Positions 54,301 through 62,543 of a stretch of DNA of 64,000 bases are shown here, piece by piece. The notes beneath the pieces were generated by a model, which saw only the letters and a list, made by a program, of their open reading frames with translations, had not been told where the DNA came from and did not search any database. Position numbers and translations under genes: made by a program. The stretch spans positions 1,285,296 to 1,349,295 of the forward strand of contig JAQSDV010000004.1 in assembly GCA_029945425.1 (NCBI GenBank). The letters run 5' to 3'. Each line of letters starts with the position of its first letter. Positions within the stretch are counted from its first letter, which is position 1. This DNA is from a bacterium. Its GTDB lineage: Bacteria; Pseudomonadota; Alphaproteobacteria; Micavibrionales; UBA2020.

Positions 54301-56130
54301 GTTGATACCGTGCGCAGCAGCCTTGCGACTTACACGCTCGTCGCGAATGTCGATAATCTGGAACTTTCCGGCACGGCGAATATCAATGGCGTCGGCAACG
54401 CTGATGCGAACACGCTGACGGGCAATATCGGCAACAACACCCTCAACGGTGGCGCGGGGGCAGACAGCCTGATCGGCGGCGACGGTGATGACGTTTTCAT
54501 CATTGATGATGCGGGTGACAGAGTTGATGAAGATTTCGGCGAAGGCACGGATACCGTTCAGTCGGCTTTCGCGGTTGACCTTGGTTCCGGCTTCTTCAAC
54601 AACGTTGAAAACCTCGTGCTGACCGGTACGGCAGCTATCGATGGTGATGGCAACGGGGGCAACAACACGTTGACCGGCAATGCCGGCGTCAACACGCTGA
54701 CCGGCGGTGCGGGCGACGATACCTATATCGCGAGTTCGAACGACACGATTGTGGAGTTTGACATGGGCGGCAATGACACGCTGATCGTGACGGTGACCGG
54801 TACTTTCGTCATTCCGTTATTCATCGAAAACGTTATCTTTACGGGCACCGGCGCGGGCAATGCGACCGGCAACGCTGAAGCCAACACGCTCACCGGCAAT
54901 GCGGGCAACAACACCCTTGATGGCGGCGCGGGCAACGATCTCATGTCCGGCGGCAAGGGCACCGACGTTTACATCGTCGACAGCTCGGGCGATGTCGTGT
55001 TCGAGGCAGCGGGCGAGGGCACGGATACCGTGCGCGCCAGTGACAATTATGCGCTCTCCGCGAACGTGGAAAACCTTGTCCTCACCGGCACGGGCGATAT
55101 CGAGGGCACCGGCAACAACAGCGACAACACAATCACCGGCAACAGCGGCGACAATACGCTGGATGGCGGCGCCGGCACCGACCGCCTTGTGGGCGGCGCG
55201 GGCGATGACGTTTATATCGTCGATAACCTCCGCGACGTGATCGTCGAGGGGACGGGCAACGACACCGTGATGACAGGGATCACCTATACCCTGACTCTGG
55301 CGGCGTTGGATAACCTGATCCTGACCGGCACGAATGATGTAAACGGCACCGGCAACGCGGTCGTCAACATCCTGACCGGCAATACCGGCGATAACACCCT
55401 TAATGGCGGCGCCGCTAACGACACCCTGTTCGGTGACGACGGCGATGACGTATTGATCGGCGGCACCGGCGCCGACATCATGAACGGCGGCGACGGCGAC
55501 GACAGCTATTTTGTCGATAACGCCAACGACCTCATCATTGATATCGCGACCGAAGGCGATGACAGCCTGAGCGTCAGCGTGAACTATACGCTGTCCGCAA
55601 CGGCCGAGATTGAAACGGTCACGCTCTCGGGCACTTCTGCGCTGCACTTCACCGGCAGCGACACCGACAATACCGTCACCGGCAACAGCGGCGCGAACAG
55701 CATCGACGGCGCAGACGGCGACGACTTCATCTCCGGCCTCGGCGGGAACGATATCCTCATGGGCGGCTTGGGCGATGATATCCTCGCCGGCGGCATCGGC
55801 GTGGATCGCATGACGGGCGGCGCGGGCGCGGATACTTTCGTGTTCGATGCGCCTGCCATCCCGACCAACGCCGATACCGTGACCGATTTCGATGCGGCAT
55901 TGGACAAGATCGACATTTCCGCACTGATGACGGATTACGATCCGCTGACGGATATCCTGTCGGATTGGGTCCAGATTACCGGCGGGGTCAACTCGATCCT
56001 GAAGGTCAATACGGCGGGCACGGGTTTTGGCGGGGGTACGGGCTACACGACCGTTGCAACCTTTACCGGCGCGAACGGCTTGACAGGCGAACAGCAGCTG
56101 GTGGATGACGGTATCCTGATTATCTCGTAA
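51325..56130 (+). CDS. Giant RTX-type calcium-binding repeat protein, type I secretion substrate
   Basis: A 1601-residue, Gly/Asp/Asn-rich and acidic protein with no N-terminal signal peptide. About 16 copies of a roughly 90-residue unit combine RTX nonapeptides (GGxGxDxxx, such as GGAGNDLMSGG) with a segment of the form VDNAGDVI / ENLVLTGTANINGTGN / NTLTGN. The C-terminal 130 residues (AGADTFVF onwards, ending DDGILIIS) fit the type I secretion signal domain. Secretion through an ABC exporter and calcium-driven folding outside the cell are expected from the family. No exporter genes are nearby. Role (adhesin, protease-free surface layer, other) unknown; no catalytic domain is visible. Confidence 0.88.
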   Translation: MTTEIGTDGVNDVLTASGGSGNTLAGAGGNDVLFGGSGNDFFDIDIGTLTGLYTGIDKMQGYGGNDTYRVDNISDQVVELAGGGVDIILASVSYTLSTNVENLTMLDGAITGTGNASANTIIGNGTDNIINGGAGADYMDGFDAGGDTFVVDNALDIVTGVSTNTDDISTVISSVSFSANDIDLLSALDDTRVYISNVTLTGTAAIDAIGNTRANVLVGNSASNTLDGGMGATLSNGDGNDTLNGGGGADRMIGGDGDDVYFVDNAGDVIVEGVLLTDGADTIKSTITTDLRLANFDNVENLYLIGTANINGIATNNGNAITGNSGRNTITGGTGGDILSGGTNTGTAGDRLVGGAGDDSYIIFNANDVVIEGAGGGIDQLTVFTNFSLSSTALAAQEIENLSLAGNAVIGTGNQLVNVIVGNELDNTLDGGQNAAGLYDTLAGGDGDDIYIVRNEGLLPGEGDFVDEILDQGNDTVQATFNYTLTTFVENLVLLGTANLNGTGNNFDNTITGNAGNNSLDGALGADTLIGGLGNDTYVVDEIGDVVSEAGGGGFADSVRSSISYTLGDNLENLTLTGVIAIDGTGNSTANVIIGNGAANTLDGAGGVDTMAGLGGDDYYFVDDSGDVILETGGIDTVAASVTYTLGDPLLENLVLTGSGNINGTGNASNNAITGNDGNNSLDGMGGTDTLTGGVGNDTYVIDTSADIVSENAGEGTDTVLADLAAADTYVLTADVENLTLIGTNAAHGTGNTLDNVLTGNSAANTLISGVGNDTLNGGLGADALIGGTGDDFYVVDNAGDTITELVGEGTDTVSSNTTFTLSGNLENLVLTGAANINGTGDTGNNVITGNTGINVLTGNDGSDTLDGGTGADTMIGGLGDDTFYVDNINDVVVEGAGGGSGNDTVITFATTTLSGNIENLTLSGTAAINGTGDGGANLITGNAGKNILSGLGGADTLDGGLGADTMIGGLGNDVFIIDNIADKVTEVAGEGVDTVRSSLATYTLVANVDNLELSGTANINGVGNADANTLTGNIGNNTLNGGAGADSLIGGDGDDVFIIDDAGDRVDEDFGEGTDTVQSAFAVDLGSGFFNNVENLVLTGTAAIDGDGNGGNNTLTGNAGVNTLTGGAGDDTYIASSNDTIVEFDMGGNDTLIVTVTGTFVIPLFIENVIFTGTGAGNATGNAEANTLTGNAGNNTLDGGAGNDLMSGGKGTDVYIVDSSGDVVFEAAGEGTDTVRASDNYALSANVENLVLTGTGDIEGTGNNSDNTITGNSGDNTLDGGAGTDRLVGGAGDDVYIVDNLRDVIVEGTGNDTVMTGITYTLTLAALDNLILTGTNDVNGTGNAVVNILTGNTGDNTLNGGAANDTLFGDDGDDVLIGGTGADIMNGGDGDDSYFVDNANDLIIDIATEGDDSLSVSVNYTLSATAEIETVTLSGTSALHFTGSDTDNTVTGNSGANSIDGADGDDFISGLGGNDILMGGLGDDILAGGIGVDRMTGGAGADTFVFDAPAIPTNADTVTDFDAALDKIDISALMTDYDPLTDILSDWVQITGGVNSILKVNTAGTGFGGGTGYTTVATFTGANGLTGEQQLVDDGILIIS

Positions 56131-56136
56131 CGGGGA

Positions 56137-56514
56137 TTAGTTCAGGCGCGTCATAGTCACATGCGTGACGGTATCGCCGTGATGGATATCGCCGCTTAAC
56201 ACCAGTCTCCCCTGATCGCGGCTGACCGCCATGACGGTGTTGTAGCTCATTATCGATTTGGTGGGGTTGCCCTTTTCATCGGTGATGAACTGTCCGCCGG
56301 GCGCGTGGCTGGGGTCGAGTGTGCTGTGCATCAGAACCGCGCCGTCGGTGATCGTGAAGGCGCTTTCCCAGATGAAGCCGTTCTTGTCCTTGCGCCACGT
56401 CATGCCGTTCTTGACCTCGGTCAGGCCGTCGGCGTCGAGGGCATGGGGGCCGCTTTCGCTCGTTTGGGTGCGAATTTCGTAGCGGCCGTCGAGTTCGTCC
56501 ATGGTGATAGGCAT
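56137..56514 (-). CDS. Hypothetical protein
   Basis: A 125-residue soluble protein that reads as a small beta-sandwich or lipocalin-like fold: alternating strands such as GMTWRKDKNGFIWESAFTI and AVLMHSTLDPSH. No signal peptide. AGGAG lies six bases before the ATG at 56514, so this start is preferred to the one at 56529. It converges on the RTX gene with six bases between the stops. Function unknown. Confidence 0.7.
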   Translation of the reverse strand: MPITMDELDGRYEIRTQTSESGPHALDADGLTEVKNGMTWRKDKNGFIWESAFTITDGAVLMHSTLDPSHAPGGQFITDEKGNPTKSIMSYNTVMAVSRDQGRLVLSGDIHHGDTVTHVTMTRLN

Positions 56515-56647
56515 CAGTTTCTCCTGCAATCACCGTACTATGCGGCCTGTTTGCCTGCAAGCCGCGCAGGGTTATGTTATTCCGTAAATAATTGAACGGC
56601 GGATGCGAATCCGATACCTTTAACCTTCATCCTTTCAAGAGGCTTCC

Positions 56648-58324
56648 GTGGCGAAAAAACCTGCCGATACCGCTGTCGAAAAAACATCCGGAAAGCCGGG
56701 CGAAAAGCCGGCTGAATACCGCGTGCTGGCGCGTAAATACCGTCCGCGCGATTTTTCGCAGCTGAAGGGGCAGGACGCGCTCGTCCGCACGCTGACCAAC
56801 GCGATTGAATCGGGCCGCATCGCCCATGCCTTTATGCTGACCGGCGTGCGCGGCGTCGGCAAGACGACGACCGCCCGCATCATCGCCCGCGCGCTCAACT
56901 GCGAAAAGGGCCCGACGATTACGCCCTGCGGCGTGTGCGACCAGTGCAAGGCGATATCCGAAGACCGCCATGTCGACGTGCTGGAGATGGACGCGGCGTC
57001 CCATACCGGCGTCGACAACATCCGCGACCTGATCGACACCGTGCAATATGCGCCGGTTTCCGGCCGTTATAAAATCTTCATCATCGACGAAGTCCACATG
57101 CTGTCGAAGGGCGCGTTCAACGCGCTGCTGAAAACGCTGGAGGAACCGCCCGCCCACGCCAAATTCGTCTTCGCCACCACCGAAATCCGCAAAGTACCGG
57201 TGACCGTCCTGTCGCGCTGCCAGCGTTTCGACCTGAAACGTATTGATGCCGGCATTCTGGAGGAATATTTCGGCGAGCTTTTGAAAAAAGAAAACGTCGA
57301 GGCCGAACAGCAGGCGATTGCGCTTATCGCGCGTGCCGCCGACGGTTCCGCCCGCGACGGCCTCAGCCTTCTGGACCAGGCCATCTCCCGCGAACAGGGC
57401 AAGGTGACCGAAGCGCAGGTGCGCGAAATGCTCGGCCTTGTCGATCGCAGCGCAGGCTTTGATCTTTTCGAAGGCCTCATGAAGGGCGACACCATCGGCA
57501 CCCTGAATATCGTCGACACGCTGTACAAAAGCGGCGCCGACCCGATGCAGGTGTTGCAGGATCTCCTCGACCTCACGCACTTCCTGACCAAAACCAAAGT
57601 CGCCCCCGAAACCGCGCGCGACCGTGCGCTGCCGGAGGCGGAGCGCGTGCGCGGCGCCGAACTGGCGAAGAAACTTTCCGTGCCCGTGCTGACCCGCACA
57701 TGGCAGATGCTGCTGAAGGGCGCATCCGAGGTCAACCAGTCATCCCAGCCGCGCCACGCGCTGGAAATGCTGCTGATCCGCCTGCTCTATGTGGCGGAAC
57801 AGCCGACCCCCGGCGATGTGCTTAAACAGTTGAAAGACGGCACAACCGTCAGCATGGGCGGCGGCGCGGCACCATCGGGCGGCGCACCACGCGGCACGAC
57901 CGTCATGCGGTCATCATCGCCCGCGACCGCCGTTGCCATGCAGCCGCAGGAAAATGCGGCGGCGCAAGTGAACACGTTTCATGAAGCTGTCGCGCTCTTC
58001 GGCCAGAAAAAAGAAGGCATGCTGGAGGCCAGCATCGTCGCCTATGTCCATCTGGTGAAGTTCGAGCAAGGCCATCTGGCCATACGCCTGAAGGAAAACG
58101 CGCCGCAGAACCTTGTCGGGCAGATGTCCGACCGCCTCAGCCTCTGGACAGGCCGCCCGTGGATCGTCAGCCTGTCCCGCGAACAGGGCGAACCGACGCT
58201 TGGCGAAAGGAAATGCACCGAAAAGGCCAATATCGACGCCGAAGTCCGCGCGAGCGTAATGGTGGCCGAAGCCATGAACGTCTTCAACGGCGCGAAAGTC
58301 ATCGACATCAAATTCAAGAAATAA
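56648..58324 (+). CDS. dnaX: DNA polymerase III subunits gamma and tau
   Basis: A 558-residue clamp-loader ATPase. The Walker A motif is GVRGVGKTTTAR (66-77), the zinc cysteines are C85, C94, C97 and C100, Walker B is IIDEVHMLS, and the sensor arginine region follows. Domains I-III and a C-terminal tau-like part (to KVIDIKFKK) are present. It starts with GTG; AAGAGG lies just upstream. A G-AAAAAA-G stretch near 57283 is not a classical slippery site, so a separate gamma form is not indicated. Its usual partner ybaB is about 1 kb downstream; recR is missing. Confidence 0.95.
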   Translation: MAKKPADTAVEKTSGKPGEKPAEYRVLARKYRPRDFSQLKGQDALVRTLTNAIESGRIAHAFMLTGVRGVGKTTTARIIARALNCEKGPTITPCGVCDQCKAISEDRHVDVLEMDAASHTGVDNIRDLIDTVQYAPVSGRYKIFIIDEVHMLSKGAFNALLKTLEEPPAHAKFVFATTEIRKVPVTVLSRCQRFDLKRIDAGILEEYFGELLKKENVEAEQQAIALIARAADGSARDGLSLLDQAISREQGKVTEAQVREMLGLVDRSAGFDLFEGLMKGDTIGTLNIVDTLYKSGADPMQVLQDLLDLTHFLTKTKVAPETARDRALPEAERVRGAELAKKLSVPVLTRTWQMLLKGASEVNQSSQPRHALEMLLIRLLYVAEQPTPGDVLKQLKDGTTVSMGGGAAPSGGAPRGTTVMRSSSPATAVAMQPQENAAAQVNTFHEAVALFGQKKEGMLEASIVAYVHLVKFEQGHLAIRLKENAPQNLVGQMSDRLSLWTGRPWIVSLSREQGEPTLGERKCTEKANIDAEVRASVMVAEAMNVFNGAKVIDIKFKK

Positions 58325-58330
58325 CGGCGG

Positions 58331-59053
58331 TTATCCCACCAACCCCGCCTTGATCAATTTCCGCTCCAGCTCCTGTATCGCGGTGCGGTTTTTCGCGTCG
58401 CGCTCCGCTTGCGTCAGGGGCGGCTGGTTGGCGTTTGCGGCGGTCATGCCGGCGCCCGCGTTTTTGAATTCCGTTTCGGCCTTGGGCTTCGGCACATAAA
58501 CAGCGGCCGCCTGCGCGATCAATTCGGCCACGCCCGTATGTTCGTTGTCGCGCGCGAATTCCACGGCGGTCACGCCTTCGGTATCCTTGATCGTGGGGTC
58601 GGCGCCGGAATCGATCAGCAATACGACCGTGTTGCGGTATCCATGCGCGGCGGCCGACATCAGCGCGGTATGGCCCTTGGTATTCGTGTGGTTGATATCC
58701 GCGCCTGCCTTCAGCAGCACATCGGCGACAGCCGCCTTGCCCTCGAACGCCGCGAACATCAGTGCGGTGGAACCGTTCGCGTTGACGGCCTCCAGATCCG
58801 CGTTCGGCGCGCGCGCCAATATCCATGCGGCTTCCTTCGCGCCCGCCTGCGCTGCCGCCATCAAACCTGTCAGTCCCTGATTATTGCGCCATCCGGCAGC
58901 GTCGGGGTTATCCATCAGGATTTTCTGCACCATGGCAGTATCGTTGATGCCAATCGCGCTGAAAAGGCGCAGGCGCGGGTCGTAGTTGCGGGGTTCGGCT
59001 TCATGTCCGCCGGCGGCTTCATTGAACGCGCCGCTTATACCTAAGGTCGTCAC
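58331..59053 (-). CDS. Ankyrin repeat protein
   Basis: A 240-residue protein with about five ankyrin repeats (about residues 40-200), for example NGSTALMFAAFEGKAAVADV and KGHTALMSAAAHGYRNTVV. The C-terminus is charged and helical. I choose GTG at 59053 because AAGG lies seven bases upstream. It lies between dnaX and ybaB on the opposite strand, splitting a pair that is usually adjacent. Confidence 0.78.
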   Translation of the reverse strand: MTTLGISGAFNEAAGGHEAEPRNYDPRLRLFSAIGINDTAMVQKILMDNPDAAGWRNNQGLTGLMAAAQAGAKEAAWILARAPNADLEAVNANGSTALMFAAFEGKAAVADVLLKAGADINHTNTKGHTALMSAAAHGYRNTVVLLIDSGADPTIKDTEGVTAVEFARDNEHTGVAELIAQAAAVYVPKPKAETEFKNAGAGMTAANANQPPLTQAERDAKNRTAIQELERKLIKAGLVG

Positions 59054-59230
59054 TTGTGCCTTCGTCCTTTTATATATCAACAGTCGCGCTTTCTACCGCC
59101 CGACAGTTGAACTTTATTGTTACCTGACCTTACCATAAACTCAAAAAGAGTACAAATATTGTCTGAATCAGGCTTTTATAACAGATACTTGGCCTTGAGG
59201 TACATATAGACCATATCCGGTCACGCGCGG

Positions 59231-59257
59231 TTGACTTGACTCCCATACCCCTATAAT
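59231..59257 (+). promoter_or_regulatory. Candidate promoter of ybaB
   Basis: TTGACT (59231-59236) and a perfect TATAAT (59252-59257), separated by 15 bases. The ybaB ATG is 42 bases further downstream. The rest of the gap from 59054 holds no gene. Confidence 0.5.
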
Positions 59258-59298
59258 TTCCGAGACACACCACACATAAAACCGCGAAGGATCGCAGC

Positions 59299-59622
59299 AT
59301 GGCAAACTTTGCCCAGATGATGCAGAAGGCCGGCAAGTTCAAGCAGGAAATGGAAAAGATGCAGCAACGCGTCAACGCCATGGATATTCCCGGCACGGCT
59401 GGCAACGGCCTCGTCACTTGCGTCGTTTCCGGCAAGCATGAATTGAAAAAACTGAAAGTCGACCCGTCGCTCATCAAGGCTGACGAAGCCGATGTGATGG
59501 AAGACATGATTATCGCCGCCATCAACGACGCCCGCAACAAGGCGGAAAAAGTGATGGCCGATGAAACCTCGAAACTGATGGCCGAGATGGGCCTGCCCGC
59601 AAACATGGGTTTACCCTTTTAA
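59299..59622 (+). CDS. ybaB: YbaB/EbfC family nucleoid-associated protein
   Basis: A 107-residue DNA-binding protein of the YbaB/EbfC family: helical N-terminus (MANFAQMMQKAGKFKQEMEK), a beta-rich core with VVSGKHELKKLKVDPS, and a C-terminal helix. It binds DNA as a dimer and affects nucleoid structure. AAGGA precedes the ATG. The expected downstream recR is replaced by an unknown gene. Confidence 0.93.
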   Translation: MANFAQMMQKAGKFKQEMEKMQQRVNAMDIPGTAGNGLVTCVVSGKHELKKLKVDPSLIKADEADVMEDMIIAAINDARNKAEKVMADETSKLMAEMGLPANMGLPF

Positions 59623-59647
59623 TTTATAATTCACAGGAGATTTAACG

Positions 59648-60280
59648 ATGGCTTTCGATTATTCAACTGCCGGCCTGCCCCAGAACGACCGCTGGAACGT
59701 CGCGACGCAAATTTGCAACCAGTGGCTCAACGAAAACATGGGATTCTTCGGCCCTGAGCGTATCAACAGCTTCATGCACAACCAGCCGGTTGCCGCCGCA
59801 AAACGCATCATCGACAACACGGGCGACTGGTCCGAAGAATCCGTGACGCTGCTGCTGCTCGGCCCCGCGAAATCCACGCTGCTGGCGAACGAGCAGACCG
59901 AAACCGTTGCCCGCAATATCTTCGGCGACCGCGCGATTGACCTGCTGCAGGCGATGGCTGATCCGTCCAAGGCCGATGCAGAAATGATCCGCGACATGAA
60001 CCGCATCTTCATCGCCGAAGGCATCTCCACCATGACCGACCAGATGATCGGCCGTGCGAAAATCGACCAGCACCACGAAACCCGCTGGAACATCCTGCAC
60101 AACCTGGAACGCACCCACGCGACCATCAAGGGTCAGGATGCAGCGCTGGATAAACTGTTCACAGACGCCGCCCAAAAATCCCATGACGCATTGGAAGGCC
60201 TCGACCGGGCAGCGGCAGCCGTTGCAAAAAAGCCGATGAAGCCGCCGGTGAACCCGCATAAACCGGGCGGCCCGCATTGA
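59648..60280 (+). CDS. Degenerate HD (RelA/SpoT hydrolase-like) protein
   Basis: A 210-residue protein. Residues 45-140 align by eye with the MESH1-like hydrolase at 39769-40320: SVTLLLLGPAKSTLLANEQ matches VLAAAVLHDTIEDTDTKYE, and IFGDRAIDLLQAMAD matches EFGQNVADIVQECTDD. The catalytic His-Asp is replaced by G72-P73, and the distal Asp is not aligned with certainty. The C-terminus is a basic Pro tail (KPMKPPVNPHKPGGPH). It follows ybaB by 25 bases with AGGAG before the ATG, in the position where recR is common. Enzyme activity is unlikely; ligand sensing is possible. Confidence 0.7.
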   Translation: MAFDYSTAGLPQNDRWNVATQICNQWLNENMGFFGPERINSFMHNQPVAAAKRIIDNTGDWSEESVTLLLLGPAKSTLLANEQTETVARNIFGDRAIDLLQAMADPSKADAEMIRDMNRIFIAEGISTMTDQMIGRAKIDQHHETRWNILHNLERTHATIKGQDAALDKLFTDAAQKSHDALEGLDRAAAAVAKKPMKPPVNPHKPGGPH

Positions 60281-60301
60281 TAAATAAAAATTGATAAATA
60301 A
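60277..60301 (+). repeat. Short tandem repeat before the terminator
   Basis: TTGATAAATAAAAA occurs twice in direct succession immediately after the stop codon of the degenerate HD gene. Confidence 0.7.
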
Positions 60302-60326
60302 AAAACCCCGCGAAGGCGGGGTTTTT
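60300..60326 (+). terminator. Rho-independent terminator
   Basis: Perfect stem AAAAACCCCGC / GCGGGGTTTTT with a GAAG-like loop and a T-run, following the ybaB / degenerate HD unit. It can also serve the convergent small gene. Confidence 0.9.
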
Positions 60327-60342
60327 TATTGGCCGTTATAAA

Positions 60343-60570
60343 TTAAAGATGCAATTCCCACCCCGCCAGCGGCACGCCCCATTTGCGGTAGGCGTGCATC
60401 TGCGCCTCGATCAGGTCTTCCTGCAGGTATTCGGCATGCAGTTCGCCCAAGGGTTCGAAGGCGCGCAGCATATAGCGGTGGAATTCCTTTTCTTTCTGCG
60501 GCCCGATCACCGGCTCCCGCTCGATCTCGAAACTCAAATCCTGCGCACAGTAATCGGTAACCCATCTCAT
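60343..60570 (-). CDS. Small hypothetical protein
   Basis: A 75-residue acidic, helical protein with several aromatic residues (MRWVTDYCAQDL, RKWGVPLAGW). The ATG at 60570 has CGGAG nine bases upstream; a longer frame to 60714 crosses the xthA promoter region and looks noncoding. No family recognised. Confidence 0.6.
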   Translation of the reverse strand: MRWVTDYCAQDLSFEIEREPVIGPQKEKEFHRYMLRAFEPLGELHAEYLQEDLIEAQMHAYRKWGVPLAGWELHL

Positions 60571-60750
60571 CTTGTCTGTCTCCGGATATAGCGGCCTTAC
60601 ATTGCAGCCATGATTCCATGGGAACGCAGGAAGCCTCAAGCACATTCTGTCGGGCGGTATTCTCAAGCATTTCAATTGTTTAGAACAGAGGTTTTCCCGC
60701 TTGAAGCTTCCCATATTTCGGGTATCATCACGGCTTCAAAAGGAAACACC

Positions 60751-61557
60751 ATGCGGCTCGTCACCTGGAACATCAATTCGGTTCGCCTGCGCATCGGCCT
60801 TGTCGGCAAGATGATCGACAAGCTGCAGCCCGATGTGCTGTGCCTGCAGGAAACGAAAACGCCCGACGAATTTTTCCCCGTCGATGCGCTGACCGCGATG
60901 GGTTACACGCATCACCATTTCACGGGCATGAAGGGTTATAACGGCGTCGCGATTTTTTCGAAAATTCCGCTGGATGACAAACAGGTGCATAACCGCGTGA
61001 AAAAAAACGACACGCGCCATATTTCCGCGAAGGTGAAATTCAAGGGCGCGCCGTTCGAGCTGCATAACCTCTACATCCCCGCAGGCGGCGACATCCCCGA
61101 CCCCAAGCTGAACGAGAAATTCAAGCACAAGCTGGACTTCGTCGACGAGCTGACGGACTGGTTCCCGTCGGAGCGGTCGTCGAAACTGCCGATGATCGCG
61201 GTCGGCGATCTCAACATCGCGCCCCGCGAAAACGACGTCTGGAGCCACAAGCAGATGCTGAAGGTGGTATCGCACACACCGGTCGAGGTGGAGAAATTCA
61301 CCAATTTCTACAATTCCGTCGAATGGGTCGATGCCGTGCGCCATTTTGTGCCGGACGACCAGAAGCTGTATTCATGGTGGAGCTACCGCGCGGCGGATTG
61401 GGACAAGGCCGATCGCGGCCGCCGCCTCGACCATATCTGGGTGACAAAAAAATTGAAACCGCTGCTGGCGGCGCATGAAATCCACCGCGATATCCGCGGC
61501 TGGGAACAGCCCTCCGACCATGTGCCGGTCGTGATCGACCTGAAGGACCCTGCATGA
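60751..61557 (+). CDS. xthA: Exodeoxyribonuclease III
   Basis: A 268-residue exonuclease III / AP endonuclease of the EEP superfamily, acting in base-excision repair. Active-site residues include N7 (TWNINS), E34 (LQETK), the GDLNIAP block and the C-terminal SDHVPVV His. The ATG at 60751 has AAGGA six bases upstream and is the true N-terminus. Its stop overlaps the next gene's start by four bases. Confidence 0.95.
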   Translation: MRLVTWNINSVRLRIGLVGKMIDKLQPDVLCLQETKTPDEFFPVDALTAMGYTHHHFTGMKGYNGVAIFSKIPLDDKQVHNRVKKNDTRHISAKVKFKGAPFELHNLYIPAGGDIPDPKLNEKFKHKLDFVDELTDWFPSERSSKLPMIAVGDLNIAPRENDVWSHKQMLKVVSHTPVEVEKFTNFYNSVEWVDAVRHFVPDDQKLYSWWSYRAADWDKADRGRRLDHIWVTKKLKPLLAAHEIHRDIRGWEQPSDHVPVVIDLKDPA

Positions 61558-62543
61558 TTTCCGACGAACAACGCATGAAACTGAATGTCGAGATGGCCGA
61601 TTTCGCGAAACGCGGTGACCTCGAAAACGTGATGGCCTCCGTCATGCTGGGCGCGGAGCCGGATTTCGGCCACAGCCGCGCGCTGCGCTGCGCCGCGCAG
61701 GAAGGCTTCGCGCCGGTCATCGAATATCTCATCGACGCAGGCGCGAACCTGCATGCGCTGAACGACGATGCGCTGCGTCAGGCCGTGAACAATGGCCGTT
61801 ACAAGGCGGTTTCAGCATTGATAAAACTCGGTGCCGATGTGAATGCGCAGGATGGCGAATTCCTGATCAAGGCCGCCGACCGTGGCGATACCGATATCGT
61901 GCGCGATTTGCTGATCGCCAAGGCCGATCCGCATCGCTCCGACGACCAAGCGCTGCGCAAGGCGGCGTTCAGCGGCCACGCGCCCGCCGTGCGCCTGCTG
62001 CTCAAATTCGGGGCCGACCCGTTTGCGATGCATGGCAGCGCGCTGGCGCTCGCCAATGCCGATAAGCACGCCGAAGTCGTGCAGGCGCTGGCGGAAGTCA
62101 TGAACGAACAGCGCGAAGAATTCCGCCTGACGCTCGCCCTGCAGGAAACCACCAAAAAATTCCTGCGTGCCGATTACAACCGCACGGGAGAAAGCGCGCT
62201 GGTGCGTGCCGTGAAAATGAACAACCTCGACAAAGTGATCGAGAAAATGAAGGCGGCCGGCGATACGTTCAGCTTCGCCGATATGCATGAGTTGAAAGAC
62301 CGCACAGGGCGTTCTGTTGCGGTGCTGGCGGCCGAAACGGGGCAGCTCGGTAAATTGTTCGATCCCGAATTCTGGAAGTCGGATGTGGAGGGGTTGAAGG
62401 CCGCGTGGAACAAAATCCCCGCGCTGACGCAAAAATCCAGCGGCGTCACCAATGACAGCTTCGCCGCGCTGGTCGCAACGCATCACCAGAATATTTTGAA
62501 AGCGGGTGCGAACCGCTTCAAGCTGAAACCGCCCGGTTTTTGA
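61554..62543 (+). CDS. Ankyrin repeat protein
   Basis: A 329-residue protein with about six ankyrin repeats (residues 12-180), such as SRALRCAAQEGFAPVIEYL and GEFLIKAADRGDTDIVRDLL. The second half is less repetitive and ends KLKPPGF. It overlaps xthA by ATGA, so translation is coupled to a DNA-repair gene. Function unknown. Confidence 0.8.
   Translation: MISDEQRMKLNVEMADFAKRGDLENVMASVMLGAEPDFGHSRALRCAAQEGFAPVIEYLIDAGANLHALNDDALRQAVNNGRYKAVSALIKLGADVNAQDGEFLIKAADRGDTDIVRDLLIAKADPHRSDDQALRKAAFSGHAPAVRLLLKFGADPFAMHGSALALANADKHAEVVQALAEVMNEQREEFRLTLALQETTKKFLRADYNRTGESALVRAVKMNNLDKVIEKMKAAGDTFSFADMHELKDRTGRSVAVLAAETGQLGKLFDPEFWKSDVEGLKAAWNKIPALTQKSSGVTNDSFAALVATHHQNILKAGANRFKLKPPGF

Noticed and set aside
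51325..56130. CRISPR array suggested by the regular repeats
   Set aside because: The periodicity is protein-coding (about 270 bases, no constant repeat with variable spacers) and the frame is open throughout.
56530..56647. SRP RNA gene before dnaX
   Set aside because: This gap was checked because ffs is often near dnaX, but no conserved SRP Alu or domain IV motif is present.
57283..57290. Possible programmed frameshift in dnaX at a run of six A
   Set aside because: The run is not in the phase of a classical A-AAA-AAG slip site and would truncate the protein within the ATPase core.
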